From positions 11,332,001 through 11,396,000 of the forward strand of contig NW_018343955.1 in assembly GCF_002099425.1 (NCBI RefSeq): a stretch of DNA of 64,000 nucleotides, written 5' to 3'. Positions within the stretch are counted from its first letter, which is position 1. Each line of letters opens with the position of its first letter. The stretch comes from Phascolarctos cinereus. Its lineage: Eukaryota > Chordata > Mammalia > Diprotodontia > Phascolarctidae. Shown here piece by piece: positions 11,521 to 23,039 of this stretch. A model generated the notes under the pieces. The model made no database searches. It worked only from the letters and a program-made list of their open reading frames with translations, and was not told the DNA's origin. A program made the position numbers and the translations under genes.

Positions 11521-12154
11521 ACAGATTTATCACTATTTATGTTAGAAATAACTTTCTTCATTAATGTAGAGTAAAACCATTATATCAAGACTCTAATATC
11601 CTAGGTCTTATTATGCTAAATGAGGACATAAAAATGAGAGTAAAGGAGAAAAGGACAAGGTTCCTAGACTCCAAATTCGGGGATTCTGGGGCCCCGAGAT
11701 CCACAGCTACTCAAAAGAACTTGGCTTCACAAGCCACAACCTTAAGCCCAAGAAGAGAGAGAATGCCTGTTACTCAAACAGTGATATGTGGTTGAAAAGG
11801 CAGGTGATCCATGTGTGCATGCTCAAGTGTGCACACATGCATGCACACATGCATGTGCATGTGCATGTGTGCACGAACTTGGATAGACCGTAGAATAGAC
11901 TGTAGAACTCTTGAGGCTTCACCACTGTGCCTAAGTTGTCTTCTCTGCTCCTGTGGGCCCCTCCTCCCTTTGGTGAATTCTTCCCAGGACCTACATTCTG
12001 AGAAAGCACCCAAGCTAGCCATTTTTCTTTCCTTCCCTGACCCTATTCTATATTTTCTAGACTTTGACACTATGCCTGTGTGTGTGAGTATTTTCTTTCT
12101 TTCTTCAATTCTACCCCATCTCCCCTTTCATATTTTATCTTCTCCAATTAGAAT
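11521..12154. other. Unassigned, with TGCA-rich alternating tract
   Basis: No gene supported. At about 11,812-11,876 there is a tract of TG, CA and GCATG units (alternating purine-pyrimidine), a potential Z-DNA segment. It makes overlapping Cys-Met-His frames on both strands (11,770-12,158) that I regard as artefacts. Confidence 0.55.
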
Positions 12155-12372
12155 ATAGAGCAGCAAGCGCTGGGCCTAGAGTCAGGAAGACTCATCTTGC
12201 TGAGTTCAAATCTGGTCTCAGACACTTACTGTGTAAGCCTAAGTCACTTAACCCTGTTGACCTCAGTTTCCTCATCTGCAAAATGAACTGGAGAAGGAAA
12301 TGCGAAATACAAGAAAATTCCAAATCAGGTCATGAAGAGTCAGACATAACTGAAACAACTAAATAACAATGT
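12155..12372 (+). mobile_element. Long-tailed CORE-SINE (Mar1-like)
   Basis: The head is partly lost ('gctgggcctagagtcaggaa'), followed by the B box 'gagttcaaatctgg', the core 'cctcagtttcctcatctgc' and the BovB-type tail 'gtcatgaagagtcagacata' with 'aaataacaatg' at the end. Slightly 5'-truncated. Confidence 0.85.
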
Positions 12373-12480
12373 TAAAATATAAACTCCTTGAAGGTAGGGC
12401 CTGTCCTTTTTGCTTGTATTTGTATTCCTAGCACTTAGCATAATGGCTGTTACCTAGTAAATGCTTGTTAACTTGGATGA
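12373..12480 (+). mobile_element. L2 3' end
   Basis: Sense L2 terminus: 'aactccttgaaggtagggcc', 'tattcctagcacttagcata', 'gtaaatgcttgttaac'. It directly follows the SINE tail. Confidence 0.8.
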
Positions 12481-12639
12481 GCCTAGGCTTAGAGTTGAAC
12501 CGGAAGACAGTTTAATGTAGAATTTTGTTTTGCCTGATTATACAAATGTGTAACTTGTTTTTCTTTCCTTTTTAGTTGGGGAGAGGGAATTAGGGTAGAA
12601 GGGAAAGAAGGCAGATTTTTGTTAATGGGAAAAAAAATT

Positions 12640-12835
12640 AAAAAAAAGAATAGTTTGGCTGGATTGTAGACTATGTAAATGGGAGTAATTTATAATAAGG
12701 TTGAAATAAGTTGGAACCAGATTGTGAAAGGCCTTAAATGCCAAACAAAGGAGTGTGTATTTGACACTAGAGGTAATAGAGAACCATTGCAGTTTAGAGG
12801 GGTTGAAAGACTGAGTATTTTACTGTATAAGTGGA
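12640..12835 (-). mobile_element. L2 fragment, reverse
   Basis: Reverse L2 coding-region debris: 'gtttggctggattgtagact', 'gtgaaaggccttaaatgcca', 'agaaccattgcagttt'. These match the L2 segment just upstream of its 3' end on the opposite strand. Confidence 0.72.
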
Positions 12836-13185
12836 TATATAATATACTCAGTTGACTACATTCATGTTTCTCTTACATGATAGCCAGTCACTCCAAGAAT
12901 GTTCTCAAGGAATTGCCCTCATTGAGGTGGCAATTCCACATGTCCCTTAATGTATATATGAAGCCACATATCTGTGAGGATTGAGCGTTTTTTAGGTTGA
13001 AAGTGAAAGGGAGGGGGTTACTCCTTCCCTCCTCTGACTCCCAGCCTTGGAAAGTGGACACTCCTTTTTCTGCCCTCACAGGTCATGCCTATTCTTTATG
13101 GAGAATCTAAGGCATCAGCTCAGAGTGCTTCTAATCAGTAGTAGTATTACTGAACTGTGTAGCACATACTCATTGTTCAAAGTAC
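12836..13185. other. Unassigned stretch
   Basis: Nothing recognised in about 350 bp. A 63-codon minus frame (12,888-13,079) has no domain. Confidence 0.5.
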
Positions 13186-13448
13186 TAAAATAATAATAAC
13201 AATAATAATAATAGTTAATATTTATATAGCACTTTAAGTTTTACAAAGCACTTATGCAGTTATCTTTTCATTTGATCCTCAGAACAACTCTGTGAGGTAG
13301 GTGATAGTATTATCGCCATTTTATAGTTAAAGAAACTGGGGCAAATAAAGGTTAAGTGACTTGCCTAGGTCACATAGTAAATGTCTGATGCAGGATTTGA
13401 AATCAAGTCTTCCTGAGTCTGAGTCAAAGTGTAGTACTATCTTCTACA
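13186..13448 (-). mobile_element. MIR, reverse, near full length
   Basis: It starts with an ATA-repeat tail (13,190-13,212), then 'atttatatagcactttaag', 'atcctcagaacaactctgtg', 'aaactggggcaaataaagg' and 'agtgacttgcctaggtcaca', ending near the reversed head at about 13,445. Roughly 260 bp, the standard full MIR length. Confidence 0.85.
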
Positions 13449-13960
13449 CCAGTTGTTTATATCCCTGAGGATCCCTAAGACTCTTTTAGTTTTCTGACCC
13501 AAAGGGGTCATTATTATATTTTCATGATAATACTAAGACGTTATTTGCCTTTTAATATATGCCTCCCTTTTCCACTATATACCTGTGTGAAGCTAGATTT
13601 TCTTCACATACTTTAAACCAAAGAACAACATAATCATAGAAGATCCAATACAGAGGCAGATATAAGATTCTTCTATCAAGCTAGACATTGAAGAGATTTG
13701 TAAATATATATAAAACAATATTACCTTTCTCAATAATTTTTAATTTTTGGAAAATATAGTTGTTTTTCATAAAAATGTTAACATTTCTTATTATATATTG
13801 CTATTTTAAAATAAATTAATAAAAATTTAAAATGATCAGTTTTAATTTCTAACATGGTAGCTGTGAATAGATATGATCCACATAAATAAAAGTTCTTTTG
13901 GAGTCCTCAAGAGCATGAAAAGATCTTGAGACCAAAAAGTCTGAGAACTGCTTCTCCACA
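13449..13960. mobile_element. hAT-type non-autonomous DNA transposon
   Basis: The right end 'gaccaaaaagtctgagaact' followed by 'gcttctcc' is a degenerate hAT-Charlie-type inverted terminus. The left end, near 'accagttgtttatatccct', is its diverged partner. The interior ('ataatactaagacgttattt', 'gaagagatttgtaaatat', 'gttttaatttctaacatgg') matches a roughly 500-bp mammalian hAT derivative I remember but cannot name with certainty. No transposase coding is visible. Confidence 0.6.
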
Positions 13961-13967
13961 CCAGAGG

Positions 13968-14150
13968 TGTCAAACTCCCAGAGGCCTGCACAACTCTCAA
14001 GTGCTACCAGAACCAAATCAAAATGTAATTGAAAATTTTTTAGTAAAATAAATAAAATACAACAAAAATAGTGTCAATTTGTGGTCTTCTAGGTTAACAA
14101 GTGACCTGTAGGAATCCATTTTTGTTTGAGTTTGACACCTTTGCTCTATA
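13968..14150. mobile_element. Short hAT-type MITE with clear inverted ends
   Basis: Left end 'cagaggtgtcaaactc' (about 13,972) and right end 'gagtttgacacctttgctc' (about 14,128-14,146) are inverted repeats that match over 13-15 bp with one mismatch. The inside is AT-rich ('aaaataaataaaatacaa'). Length is about 180 bp. This matches a widespread mammalian hAT MITE whose complete termini read 'caggggtgtcaaactc'. Confidence 0.8.
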
Positions 14151-14494
14151 CTAATGAGCTGCCTAAAAATACTAGATGAATACATATAGAGCTGCCTTAT
14201 AGGAACCTAGAAAGAGAGGCAATATGAATAGTCCAACCAGCTCATTTTGGGAATGAGGAAAATGACTTGTCTAAGGTCATAGCAGTAGTTTGGGTGTGGG
14301 TTACCACAGATTTCATAACCAAATCAAGGTGAGTCAGGACATCAAGCCACAAGTTCAAGATACAGCGGACTTCCTGGTGGGTGGTGGGTTGTTTTCACTC
14401 TTACTCCTTTGCAGTGGATACAAGCCCTCCTGCCTCCACAACATAGGAAGAGAAAGAGAAGGCAGCTTTCCACTGCCTTGTGGGATTCTGTAAT
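14151..14494. other. Unassigned, possible MIR scrap
   Basis: 14,225-14,285 ('ctcattttgggaatgagg', 'atgacttgtctaaggtcata') resembles a reversed MIR core, but too little is left to be sure. The remainder is unassigned. Confidence 0.4.
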
Positions 14495-14660
14495 GGGATC
14501 GTAGAGTTAGAGCCGGAAGACACCTTAGAGATTGTCAAGATCAACTGCCCTCATTTTATGGATGAGAAAACTGAGGCTGAAAGAGAAGACATGGCTTGCC
14601 TGGGGTCACACACCAAGAAATGTGGAAGGCAGGATTCAAACACAAGACTCTAACTCTTGC
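14495..14660 (-). mobile_element. MIR-related SINE, reverse
   Basis: Reverse MIR pattern with the marsupial extension: 'gtagagttagagccggaag', 'tcattttatggatgagaaaa', 'cttgcctggggtcacacacc', ending near 'acaagactctaactctt'. Confidence 0.78.
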
Positions 14661-14663
14661 TTA

Positions 14664-14925
14664 TTTTCTTGTTGTCATCGTTTAGTCATTTTCAACTGTG
14701 TCTGACTCTTTGAGACCCCATTTGGGCTTTTCTTGGCAAAGATATTGTAGTGGTTTGTCATTTCCTTCTTCCAGTTCATTTTACAGATGTGGAAACTGAG
14801 ACCGACATGGTTAAGTGACTTGCACAGGGTCAAACAGCTAGGAAGTGTCTAAGGCTGCATTTGAACCCAGGTCCTCCTAACTCCAGGCCTGGTCCTCTAT
14901 CCATTGCACCACCTAGCTGCCTAAG
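14664..14925 (-). mobile_element. Long-tailed CORE-SINE (Mar1-like), full length
   Basis: It begins with the reversed BovB-type tail ('ttgttgtcatcgtttagtc', 'ctgactctttgagacccc', 'cttttcttggcaaagatat'), then the core ('cattttacagatgtggaaac') and ends with the reversed head 'caccacctagctgcct'. All parts are in order over about 260 bp. Confidence 0.9.
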
Positions 14926-15794
14926 TACTGCTCTGTATTTACTACAGTATGATGCTAATGAGTATTCTGGAGCAATAGCCACTTTAAGTAGCTAATGGAG
15001 AAAAAGGTGGAGGATAATTAAATTGCTAATTAATTTGTGAAATTATAAGATGGGGCAATCACGCTCTCTTGGTTCTTTGGAAAGACAATGGCAATCAGAA
15101 ATGAGGTTGCAATCGTGCTTTACAGAGAGCATAGAGGTGAACAGGCACTGAAAATACAGAGACAAGCAGTGAAAAGGGGTACAGAGGCAGAGGTGTGCAG
15201 ACAGCGGATGGGGTGGTGGAGGAAATCAGGCAGAACGGGGAGCAGGTTGGGGAGGGGATGAATCAATAACTGCAGGTTGGAGTTGGGAGCACTTGACTTG
15301 CATGGACTCTTAGGAGAAGGATGAGTGCTAGGGGTGAATAGGGGAGGGGGAATCAGGAATTTAAGGTCTCATTTTTATAGAGTTATTTTGGGAACAGACT
15401 AACTTACCTGTGCCACCCTGGGTTATTTCATTAACATATTCAAATTATCTCAAAGTTGTTGGTAAAACTTTAAAACTAACATATCTACATCATCTCAAAG
15501 TTATCAGCGCCATTTAATGTTCTACTAGTGTTACTGAAGCTATCTGGAACTTCTCTGAGATTTACATGTCATAGGACTGAAAAGCTCTGTTGTCAGAGTG
15601 TAGATGACTGCCCCTGATTCAGCACATATTACCAGGACATGATTTTTGGTTAATCTATGATGCAATTTGTAAATAAAGCTTCTTTGATCTTTGGGATGGT
15701 CTCTAAGTGACTTCCAGGTTCCCTTTTGCAATCTCACTTCTTGCTATTCACACTTTATACTGGCTACTTATAAACTTACTAGGCTCACTAAAAG
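14926..15794. other. Unassigned stretch
   Basis: About 870 bp without a recognised feature. G-rich between 15,180 and 15,350 (several GGGGAGG runs). A 65-codon minus frame at 15,540-15,737 has no domain. Confidence 0.5.
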
Positions 15795-16042
15795 ACAGCT
15801 AGGTGGCACAGTGGATAGAGCACTAGACCTGGAGTTAGGAATACTGAGTTCAAATCTGACTTCAGACACTTAACTAGCTGTGTGACTCTGGGTAAGTCAC
15901 TTAATCCTGTTTGCCTCCATTTCCTCATCTATAAAATGAATTGTAGAAGGAAATGGCAAACCACTCCAGTATCTTTGCCAAGAAAACCTCAAATGGGGTC
16001 TCGAAGAATCAGATAAGACTGAAAGGATCATACAACAAATAC
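15795..16042 (+). mobile_element. Long-tailed CORE-SINE (Mar1-like), full length
   Basis: Complete order: head 'cagctaggtggcacagtgg', B-box region 'gagttcaaatctgacttc', core 'ctccatttcctcatctataa', tail 'tggcaaaccactccagtatc' and 'tgccaagaaaacctcaaatg', ending at 'catacaacaaat'. Confidence 0.93.
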
Positions 16043-16094
16043 TCACTAAAAAGAAGAGAGGCAGTGTTCAGGAGGATCAGAACAAGCTAGAATT

Positions 16095-16335
16095 TTAGCA
16101 TAACAACGATAATAACTGCCATTTATAGCACACTTTAAAGTGGTAAAATGTTATATACATTATCTCATTTCATCCACACAACATCCCTATGAGGAAGGTT
16201 TCTATTATTGTCACCCCCATTTTGCAGGTGAGTCAATTGAGAGTGAATGGAACCTGAGAAAGGTTAAATGACTTACCTGAGGGCAGACAGCAAGTAAGTT
16301 CCTGTCTACATTCCAATCCACATTTTCCTAACTTC
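16095..16335 (-). mobile_element. MIR, reverse
   Basis: 'ataataactgccatttata', 'catcccta tgaggaagg' style text near 16,186, then 'attttgcaggtgagtcaatt' and 'ttaaatgacttacctgaggg' show a near-complete reversed MIR with its AAT-rich tail at the left. Confidence 0.8.
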
Positions 16336-16935
16336 AGACTATCTCTCCCCCTCTCCCCCCATACATATACCACACATCCTCTTGACTGCTTCACTGATCT
16401 CACTCTTTGGGGAGAAAAGAGAAAAGGCAAGAGAAAAGAAAGACCCACCGAGGCTGTTACTTGACTGGAGAGTGCTGATTGAAAGCCATACCTTGAAAAG
16501 TGCAGAGCACTGCCCTACCACTGATTGTGCTACCCACCATTATCATCCACAAACTCAGTACCTTCTCAACCCTTGTGGCCCCATAGGGCCCAGGTAGGTG
16601 AGGGACAGTGCTGAAGAGAGAGAAGCCCCTCCCTGCTCTGTCTCCTACTCAGCCCTTGTAGTCAATGATCCAGAGAAGTGGGGAATGATGGCACCAAGGA
16701 AAGGAAGGCATAGTTCTCCCAAGACCGAAGTCTGTCTCCCAAACTTGGTCATAGCTCAGTCTCCTCACTGCAAGGGATTTTAACCAAGTGAAGGGGTGGT
16801 ATGCTGCTATGAAAGGGCTAGAGAGCCCTTTCTCTAGGCAATATAACCAGTCCCATGTCATTACCAAATATGCCAACCTTAGCATCCACACCTCTCAAGG
16901 TTTGTAATAGAGACTAAATAATGAAGTGTTTGCTA
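16336..16935. other. Unassigned stretch
   Basis: No recognised gene. Short overlapping frames (60-80 codons) occur on both strands without domains. Slightly richer in GC than its neighbours but with few CpGs. Confidence 0.5.
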
Positions 16936-16939
16936 CAAC

Positions 16940-17560
16940 CAAGTACTACCCAGGATGAGTGATTTTCTTCTCTACTTGACTTTTCATTTGGCTTTATGTT
17001 TTCTCCAGTCCCTATTCACCCCCATCTTCCCCTTCTACTGTATCCTCCAAAGCCCCCATTTTAAGAGTAGCAATTTCTCCTTATCCTAGACCTAGAACAC
17101 TTCCTTTCATGCTTTCTCTTTATCTTTGTGATCACTGAAATTGCTTCCATCAGCAAACATATTGTTCCTGGCCACACTCTCCTCTGATGAGTTTGTCTTT
17201 ATCTCAGGACAACTAGCATTCTAGATCAGGAAGAGGTCAGCACACTCTTTGTTCCTCTTTGCCATTTCCAGACAACTCTGTTGCCCCCTCTAACCCAACA
17301 ACCTCTCCTTCTTTGAGGCTCATTCCCTATATCACCCTATCTTGATCCCTTTTGCTAATAGCTACTGGCCTTATCATTTACCTTTTTTGTCTACCAATTC
17401 TGAAACCAACTCACAATTTTTTATCCCAACCCCACCCCATCCTCATCCTTGATGATTTCAATATTCATACTGATGTCCCTTTGACCACTTTAATTGGCCT
17501 GGAGGTCAGACAAGGCTTAAGTTGCACATCCTTGGATTCAACTTCCTTGTAGCTTTTGTC
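16940..17560 (+). mobile_element. Probable LINE endonuclease remnant (L2/CR1-like)
   Basis: The plus frame at 17,352-17,552 contains 'PILILDDFNIHTDVP'. This resembles the strand with the catalytic Asp-Phe-Asn of apurinic-type endonucleases in L2/CR1 LINEs ('ILLGDFNIHVDDP'). The C-rich upstream part (16,960-17,340) is similar in composition to L2 coding debris elsewhere in the window. No start, RT or 3' end is visible, so this is an isolated, old fragment. Confidence 0.5.
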
Positions 17561-17698
17561 CTCTCTGCTGAGGCTTCTAGATCACCTAAAAGCATAAAAA
17601 GGTCTACCAACATGTGGTTGAGGCCCTTGAGGCTTGGTAGATGTCTCAAGACCACACAGGTCACTGCCCTATCCTGTTGACCAGATACAGTTTTTAAC

Positions 17699-17842
17699 TT
17701 TTTTTTTTAATTTGGAGCAATCAAGGTTAAGTGACTTACCCAGGGTCACATAGCTAGTAATTGTCTTAGGCAGGATTTGAACTCTGGTCTTCCTGACTCC
17801 AGGGCTGGTGCTCTATCCATTGCGCCACATAGCTGTCCTGCC
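17699..17842 (-). mobile_element. Short tRNA-derived SINE (WSINE1-like) with target duplication
   Basis: A T run (17,700-17,709) is followed by 'caatcaaggttaagtgactt', 'cccagggtcacatagctag' and the reversed head 'cgccacatagctgtcc'. The flanks read 'ccagatacagtttttaa' at about 17,684 and 'ccagatacatttttata' at about 17,842, a near-perfect target-site duplication. Confidence 0.9.
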
Positions 17843-20600
17843 AGATACATTTTTATATGGAAAAGAGGGGAGGCCATGTCCACCTGAACTAAATACCACT
17901 GTCTCCTTGTTAAATATCTTTCTGTATGTGGGCTAAGTAAATCTCCTTTTGTTAACTGTTAAGTGGCCTACAATTGCCTCATTTTATCTCAACATCAAAT
18001 CTGAAGTAACAGGGTGCTGGCCTGAGTCAGGCCACATTAAATCTCTGGTTTGGATCTTTCTTGATTTCTCTGAATGACTGAAAACTGGTCTATTTGTTCC
18101 CATTATATTCCTAATATTAAGGTGTGACCTTGATCTATAACTGTCTAAGCCGTAATCGTTTATATATAGTGAAGAGTTTATGGACATGCACATCCCCTTT
18201 GTAGCCTTTTGTCACCTGGATTGAGGTGGGGGTGGGATGGAGAATTAAAGGGAGGAATATTCACTTCACTCTTTCCACCAACCCCAGCTCTTGGAATGGG
18301 GGCATTATGGGCTGGGCCCAAATACTTCCTTTCTTCTCCCACTGGGCATGACCTATGGATATCCCTGTGCATGTATAGGTTGAGTGGTTAAACAATAGAG
18401 AAAGAAGGGTGACCTGCCAACCCATCCTTCTATCAGATAGACATGGTAATTAACTCTCTTGACTTTAGGGCAAAAGCCTAGATTAGATCTAGCTTTATCT
18501 ACTTTGGCACATCTATAAAAATGAATAAATCAATCCCATTTTCTATCATTTGTTCCCAAGTGCCAGGTTCTTAGTCTGTATCCAGGTTTATAAATAATAT
18601 AGCACACAAAAGAAATCATGATCAATCTTATTTTAATCTACATCAAGCCAGGATTACTAATTAAATCAGTAATTATATACTAATTAAATCAGGAATTATG
18701 AACAGACTTGAAGAACAAGAAAAAAAATTCTTTGGAGGGTATGTCCTCCATCTTTGGCAGATAAAGAGAAGAGATAAAGGAGAAAAAGCCCATGTTAATG
18801 TTCTTTATCTGATCTTCTGGAGAGAAGAGTTTCTAAAGCTTTAGCTTATTCTGGCTACACCCCTCCTCTGAGACCCATCAGGCTAAGGTGATGGCATATA
18901 TTCCGATATATAGCCAACCAACCAGTTGCCTCAAGGCATGAAGACTTTAGGCCCCCAATCTAACCTTCATTCCTTCTCAATCTCCCTCTGACTCTCTCTC
19001 TCAAAAACCTTATCTCTTTGTCTCCCCATGACCTGTTGCCTCTCTCCTTATCCAAGGCATCCAAGAGGGCCTACTTTGGCACAAAGGATTTCAACTCCTA
19101 ACATGAAATTTCTCTACAACAGAGAGATGCCTCTGGCTATCCTCTAATAGGAATATTTAATCAAAATCTTTATACCTGCTCATTTAATCCACATGGATTT
19201 AAGACTTATTTACTTTAAGAGATATAGAGTCTTTTAAAGGTAATTGGAGTTCCAATTAATATTTCATTCTTTTAATCTCATAAAATTGATCAGACTCCTT
19301 GGATCAGTCCATCAGGCTTCCATTTCTCCCTCTTAATCATTCCTTCTAAACCTATTTTTAGCTTCTTTGTGATGTCCAGTCCCTCTGTTTTCCCCTGTTT
19401 TTCTAATTCATCATTCCTTCTTTGGCCTCATTCTTTGCTCTTTATAGCTTTGACACTATAGTTAGCCAGTTCAGCTATGCATTCCTTTCCATCAGGGACT
19501 CTCGTGTTTTCGTTTGTGTCCCTAGTACATCACATTTAGTAGACACCCACATGAAAAATAAAGTATATTTGCTTTAAGATGTATATAGAGATGAATGGGG
19601 CTGACAACTGGGAAATACCAAAGAAGGGAGGGGGCTGGGAGTTTTCTGACAGAAAAGTCTCATATTTGGAATGGTTAAGTGAGTAAGGATTTAAAGGCGT
19701 CTTTGGGAGGGATGACTTTTGACAAGAGTTTCATTTTGGTTTTTGTACTGTTTAATAAGGCTTTCTTTTGTAATACTTTGGTCTTTTGCTTGCCAATAAG
19801 CAGTTTTAATGTAGTGGTGATCAAAGGCTTGGGGAGGAAAAGTGAATTATGTTTACATTTCTTTGTTTTTCTGGATGGAATCTATGCACAAATACCTCCA
19901 AGTAGGCCTGGAATTTTCAAAATATCAGGTAACTATTGACACAAAGGTTACATATGCTATTAGAAAGAAGAGTTACTAAAATGATAAGCTATTCAGGGAG
20001 AAATTGACCTCTTCATTTACAATTTTCCACTCTTTTTATGTTGCTTAGTACATTTCTCTTGAAATTGCTTCAAGTTTAATAATGTACACTATTAAAAGAT
20101 GATTATAAGCCCTTGAGGGCACATGCTTAGGGCTACTTCTCTGAGCGTGAAGGTTAGAGCCACTCTAATGGAACAGAGGATAATGGAATGCACGTATTAA
20201 GCCTAAGAGTCTTCTAACTAAAACAAGTGTAGTGTGAGGGAAATTTATCAGATAAGGATGGAGTCATTTGCATTTCACAGTTTTTCATGATCAAAGCTAC
20301 AGCTATTCTGAGAAGACACCTTATGACTAATAGGACATTCCAGGGAAACATTTAGATGTGAACCTGAGGATACAGATGCTATCACATGGAAAAGAAGGAA
20401 AGTTCACCGGAATAGTTTCGTCCATGAATGAACATACTAGAGTCTGTCTTTTGGTTGGGAACCAAGGAGATCCATGGTCATTGTTATGAATCATTTGGCT
20501 TCAGGTAGCTTCCAAATGTCCTTCTAGTACGAGTAACACTTGACACCTTTGCTATCTTTCTCTGATATACAGAGGTGATATACTTGTGTTCAGTCATCTT
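17843..20600. other. Unassigned stretch, 2.75 kb
   Basis: No gene or repeat I can name. 17,900-17,960 ('aagtaaatctccttttgtta') has a faint resemblance to an LTR polyadenylation region, and 19,490-19,560 to an L2 end, but neither is strong enough to annotate. Frames are at most 86 codons. Confidence 0.45.
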
Positions 20601-21186
20601 CAAGATTGGGCCACCCTAGGAGGCAACCAATTGTGTTGGCATTTGTCAAACCTGCTTGTTTATCCCATGCATGTTAGCTATCTATGATAGGACATTATTT
20701 AAAGGGCAGAAAGATAGCTCCATTCTTCCTTTTCATATCTATAGAGTCATGATTAATGGTTTACTTCAGGTATAAAAACAGGTATTGGTGGAAGGAGGCA
20801 TAGTCTTCCTTCATTGTTGAGTTCTGGCATTGAGTAAAAGCAAATAAAATCCTTTCAAATTAGTGGTATGACCTTGGACAAGCCACTGAATCTCTGTCCC
20901 TCAGTTTCTTCATATGTGAAATGATGATGTTGGACCACATGAACTTTAAGGTCCCTTCCAGTTTGATCTTATAAAGGTGGTATAGAGTCATGACCTCTTG
21001 CTTTTGAGAAACTTTGATCTTAGCCAGAATTGACAGGCTCCGTTAAATAAATGGGGCAGATTCTCATAAATTCAGGACACTAAGCAAAATTTGTAAAGGC
21101 AGCACACCCTTTCATACCATTTTTGGCCTGTCCCTAGAGAAAGGTGCAAAAATGATTGGTTGCCTTCTAGGGTGGTTCAACCTAGG
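20601..21186. mobile_element. Candidate non-autonomous DNA transposon (terminal inverted repeats)
   Basis: 20,601-20,631 and 21,156-21,186 are inverted repeats. By eye, 26 of 31 bases match, including a core of 20 of 21 ('ccaccctag', then A or G, then 'aggcaaccaat'). The unit is about 586 bp and holds a MIR at 20,845-20,975. I see no transposase and no clear target-site duplication, so the family is unknown. It could also be a chance-preserved internal palindrome of an older repeat. Confidence 0.45.
20845..20975 (+). mobile_element. MIR-related SINE fragment
   Basis: 'gtggtatgaccttggacaag', 'cctcagtttcttcatatgtg', 'aaggtcccttccagtttgat' give the MIR core and marsupial 3' extension in sense orientation. 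The head is missing. Confidence 0.75.
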
Positions 21187-21694
21187 AGACAAATATTGAT
21201 GAAATGGCATCATTTCTGTATCCTAGGGCTATAAAACATTGACCCATCCCCTTATTTATGAAAAGGGATGGATGAAAACTGAAGTTGAGAATCAAAATCC
21301 AATGTTCACACCTGCTCAAATCATGACAAACTTGAACATCTCAGTATGGCCTGAGTATTTATCTAGGAACATATGAGTAGATCAAATAATAAACCCAACT
21401 CCGCCTTTCATGAGCTAGGGATGATGCTCATCAAATAGTAGGCTGTGAAGGCAAGTAAGGTGTTATAGTGAACATTTCTGAGCTGAGGTGGTTCCAAGCC
21501 TGGAGAAGAGGATGCACAGGAGGAATCAGGCTTACAATTTAGTGGTGTAGCCAGGAAAACGTCTGGAAATTAGTGACATCAAGCATTGGAATGATTTGAC
21601 AATGGAAACTGCAAAGACCTCTTCTCAGGACACCTTTGAAAAACAAAATCTTGTTTTAGAGAAAATTTTTAGAAGGCCTCAGTGTTGAGTGGGT

Positions 21695-21880
21695 TCTTAA
21701 GTTATGGTTCATGAATTTAAAAAAAATGTTGATAATTGTATTACAGTATAATTTGTTTCCTTGTATTTCTACATATTTTATTTTAAGCATTTAAAAACAT
21801 GATTCTGAGAAGGGGTCCACAGGCCTTACTAGGCCACCAAAAGAGGCCTCTGACCCCCAAAAGCTTATGAATCCTTTCTT
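21695..21880. mobile_element. hAT-like MITE, copy 1
   Basis: It shares its layout with 52,122-52,310. The left end 'gtgggttcttaagttatgg' is inverted relative to the right end 'cttatgaatcctttc'. The middle shares 'tattttattttaagcattta' and 'gagaaggggtccacaggcct'. About 185 bp, no coding capacity. Confidence 0.7.
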
Positions 21881-21949
21881 GTACTAGAGAGATACATTAG
21901 AAGCTTTTCTAGCCCAACTGTGGAGTTTTTTCTAAGCATTTCTGACTAA

Positions 21950-22045
21950 TATTATCAAAGTTTGTATCCCCAGTGCCTAGCACACTGTATGGCACTTATA
22001 ATAGGTGCTTAATAAGTGCTTGCTGATTTGCTGACTGAAAGCCCG
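21950..22045 (+). mobile_element. L2 3' end
   Basis: 'tgtatccccagtgcctagca' and 'aggtgcttaataagtgcttg' followed by TGCTGA repeats is the L2 sense terminus. Confidence 0.8.
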
Positions 22046-23039
22046 CCATCTCTTTCTGTTGCTCATGGTGAATTTCCTTCCCACCTCTGACTCCAACAGT
22101 TTCTTCCTTCCTAAACTTTCATCAGCTCTTCAGCTGTTTTCAAAGCTGAGGACAAGCCATGGTCAGCTAATTCAAGCAGCAGACATTTCTTTCAAAGAAA
22201 ATTGTTTGCATTAGGGGGTGAGTGGGAATGAATGGGGAAGTTCTCTTTTTAAAGTGATTTTAAAAAAAATTATGGTTTTACTGATTTTGGTTACTAAATG
22301 AACCTGTGGACCTTTTAGCTACAATCTAAACTTCATCACACTGCCAGTTAAAGGCCCACCATGTTGGAGGCACCAGCATCTGCTCAACTTAGCTAATCTT
22401 AAGTATTGTTAATCGAAGGCCTAAAGGTGATCTGTTCTTCTTTCAGGTCTGTCCATCAGTCTTTGCCTTCCTGACTCTGTCTGGTAGAGTTCTAGAGCAC
22501 TATTTTGAGTCACTCAAGCTTTGGATCTGTGTTTTCCAATAGATATTGAAAGTCCTCATCCCAGTAACACTGCCTAGCAGGGCCTCTTCTTAGATGCAAA
22601 CCTTGTGGTTTTCTGGAGCCAGTTCTGATAGGGCTCACTGGAGCCAATTGTTAAATGTTCAATGTGAGTATTTACATGTTGGAAATCATCACCTTTCCAA
22701 ATCATGACTTTGTTTATTGTTTTGTTGATTTAGTAGACTGAAGAAAGTGGAGAAAAGTTAATAATGTAAATTAAACTTAGAAGTGAGTCCAGCATACTTT
22801 TTTTCCTCTGAGAACAGACTGCTAAACATTTACCAGTACACCCCTGGATGCAACCAAGCTCCCCAGTAGCTGGGACCTCTTTCCCTCACTCCCATCTACA
22901 CTAGCACTCACATGGACAATGAATATCCTTGTTCACACACAAGCAAGACCTCTCTCAGACCAAAGGAGGTGGGCCATTGAGGATAGGATGGGGCAGGTAA
23001 GCTTGCCTGCATTGTACAGCAAAACTCAGTTCAATTCAA
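22046..23039. other. Unassigned stretch
   Basis: About 1 kb with no recognised gene or repeat. Confidence 0.5.

Noticed and set aside
15795-15880. tRNA-like A and B boxes in SINE heads (here and in other copies)
   Set aside because: They belong to tRNA-derived SINEs with long non-tRNA bodies. No complete cloverleaf with an anticodon arm and acceptor stem was seen.
17880-19200. Suspicion of another LTR element, from 'aagtaaatctccttttgtta' near 17,935 and CT-rich text near 18,980
   Set aside because: No paired LTR, primer site or polypurine tract was found, so it is left unassigned.
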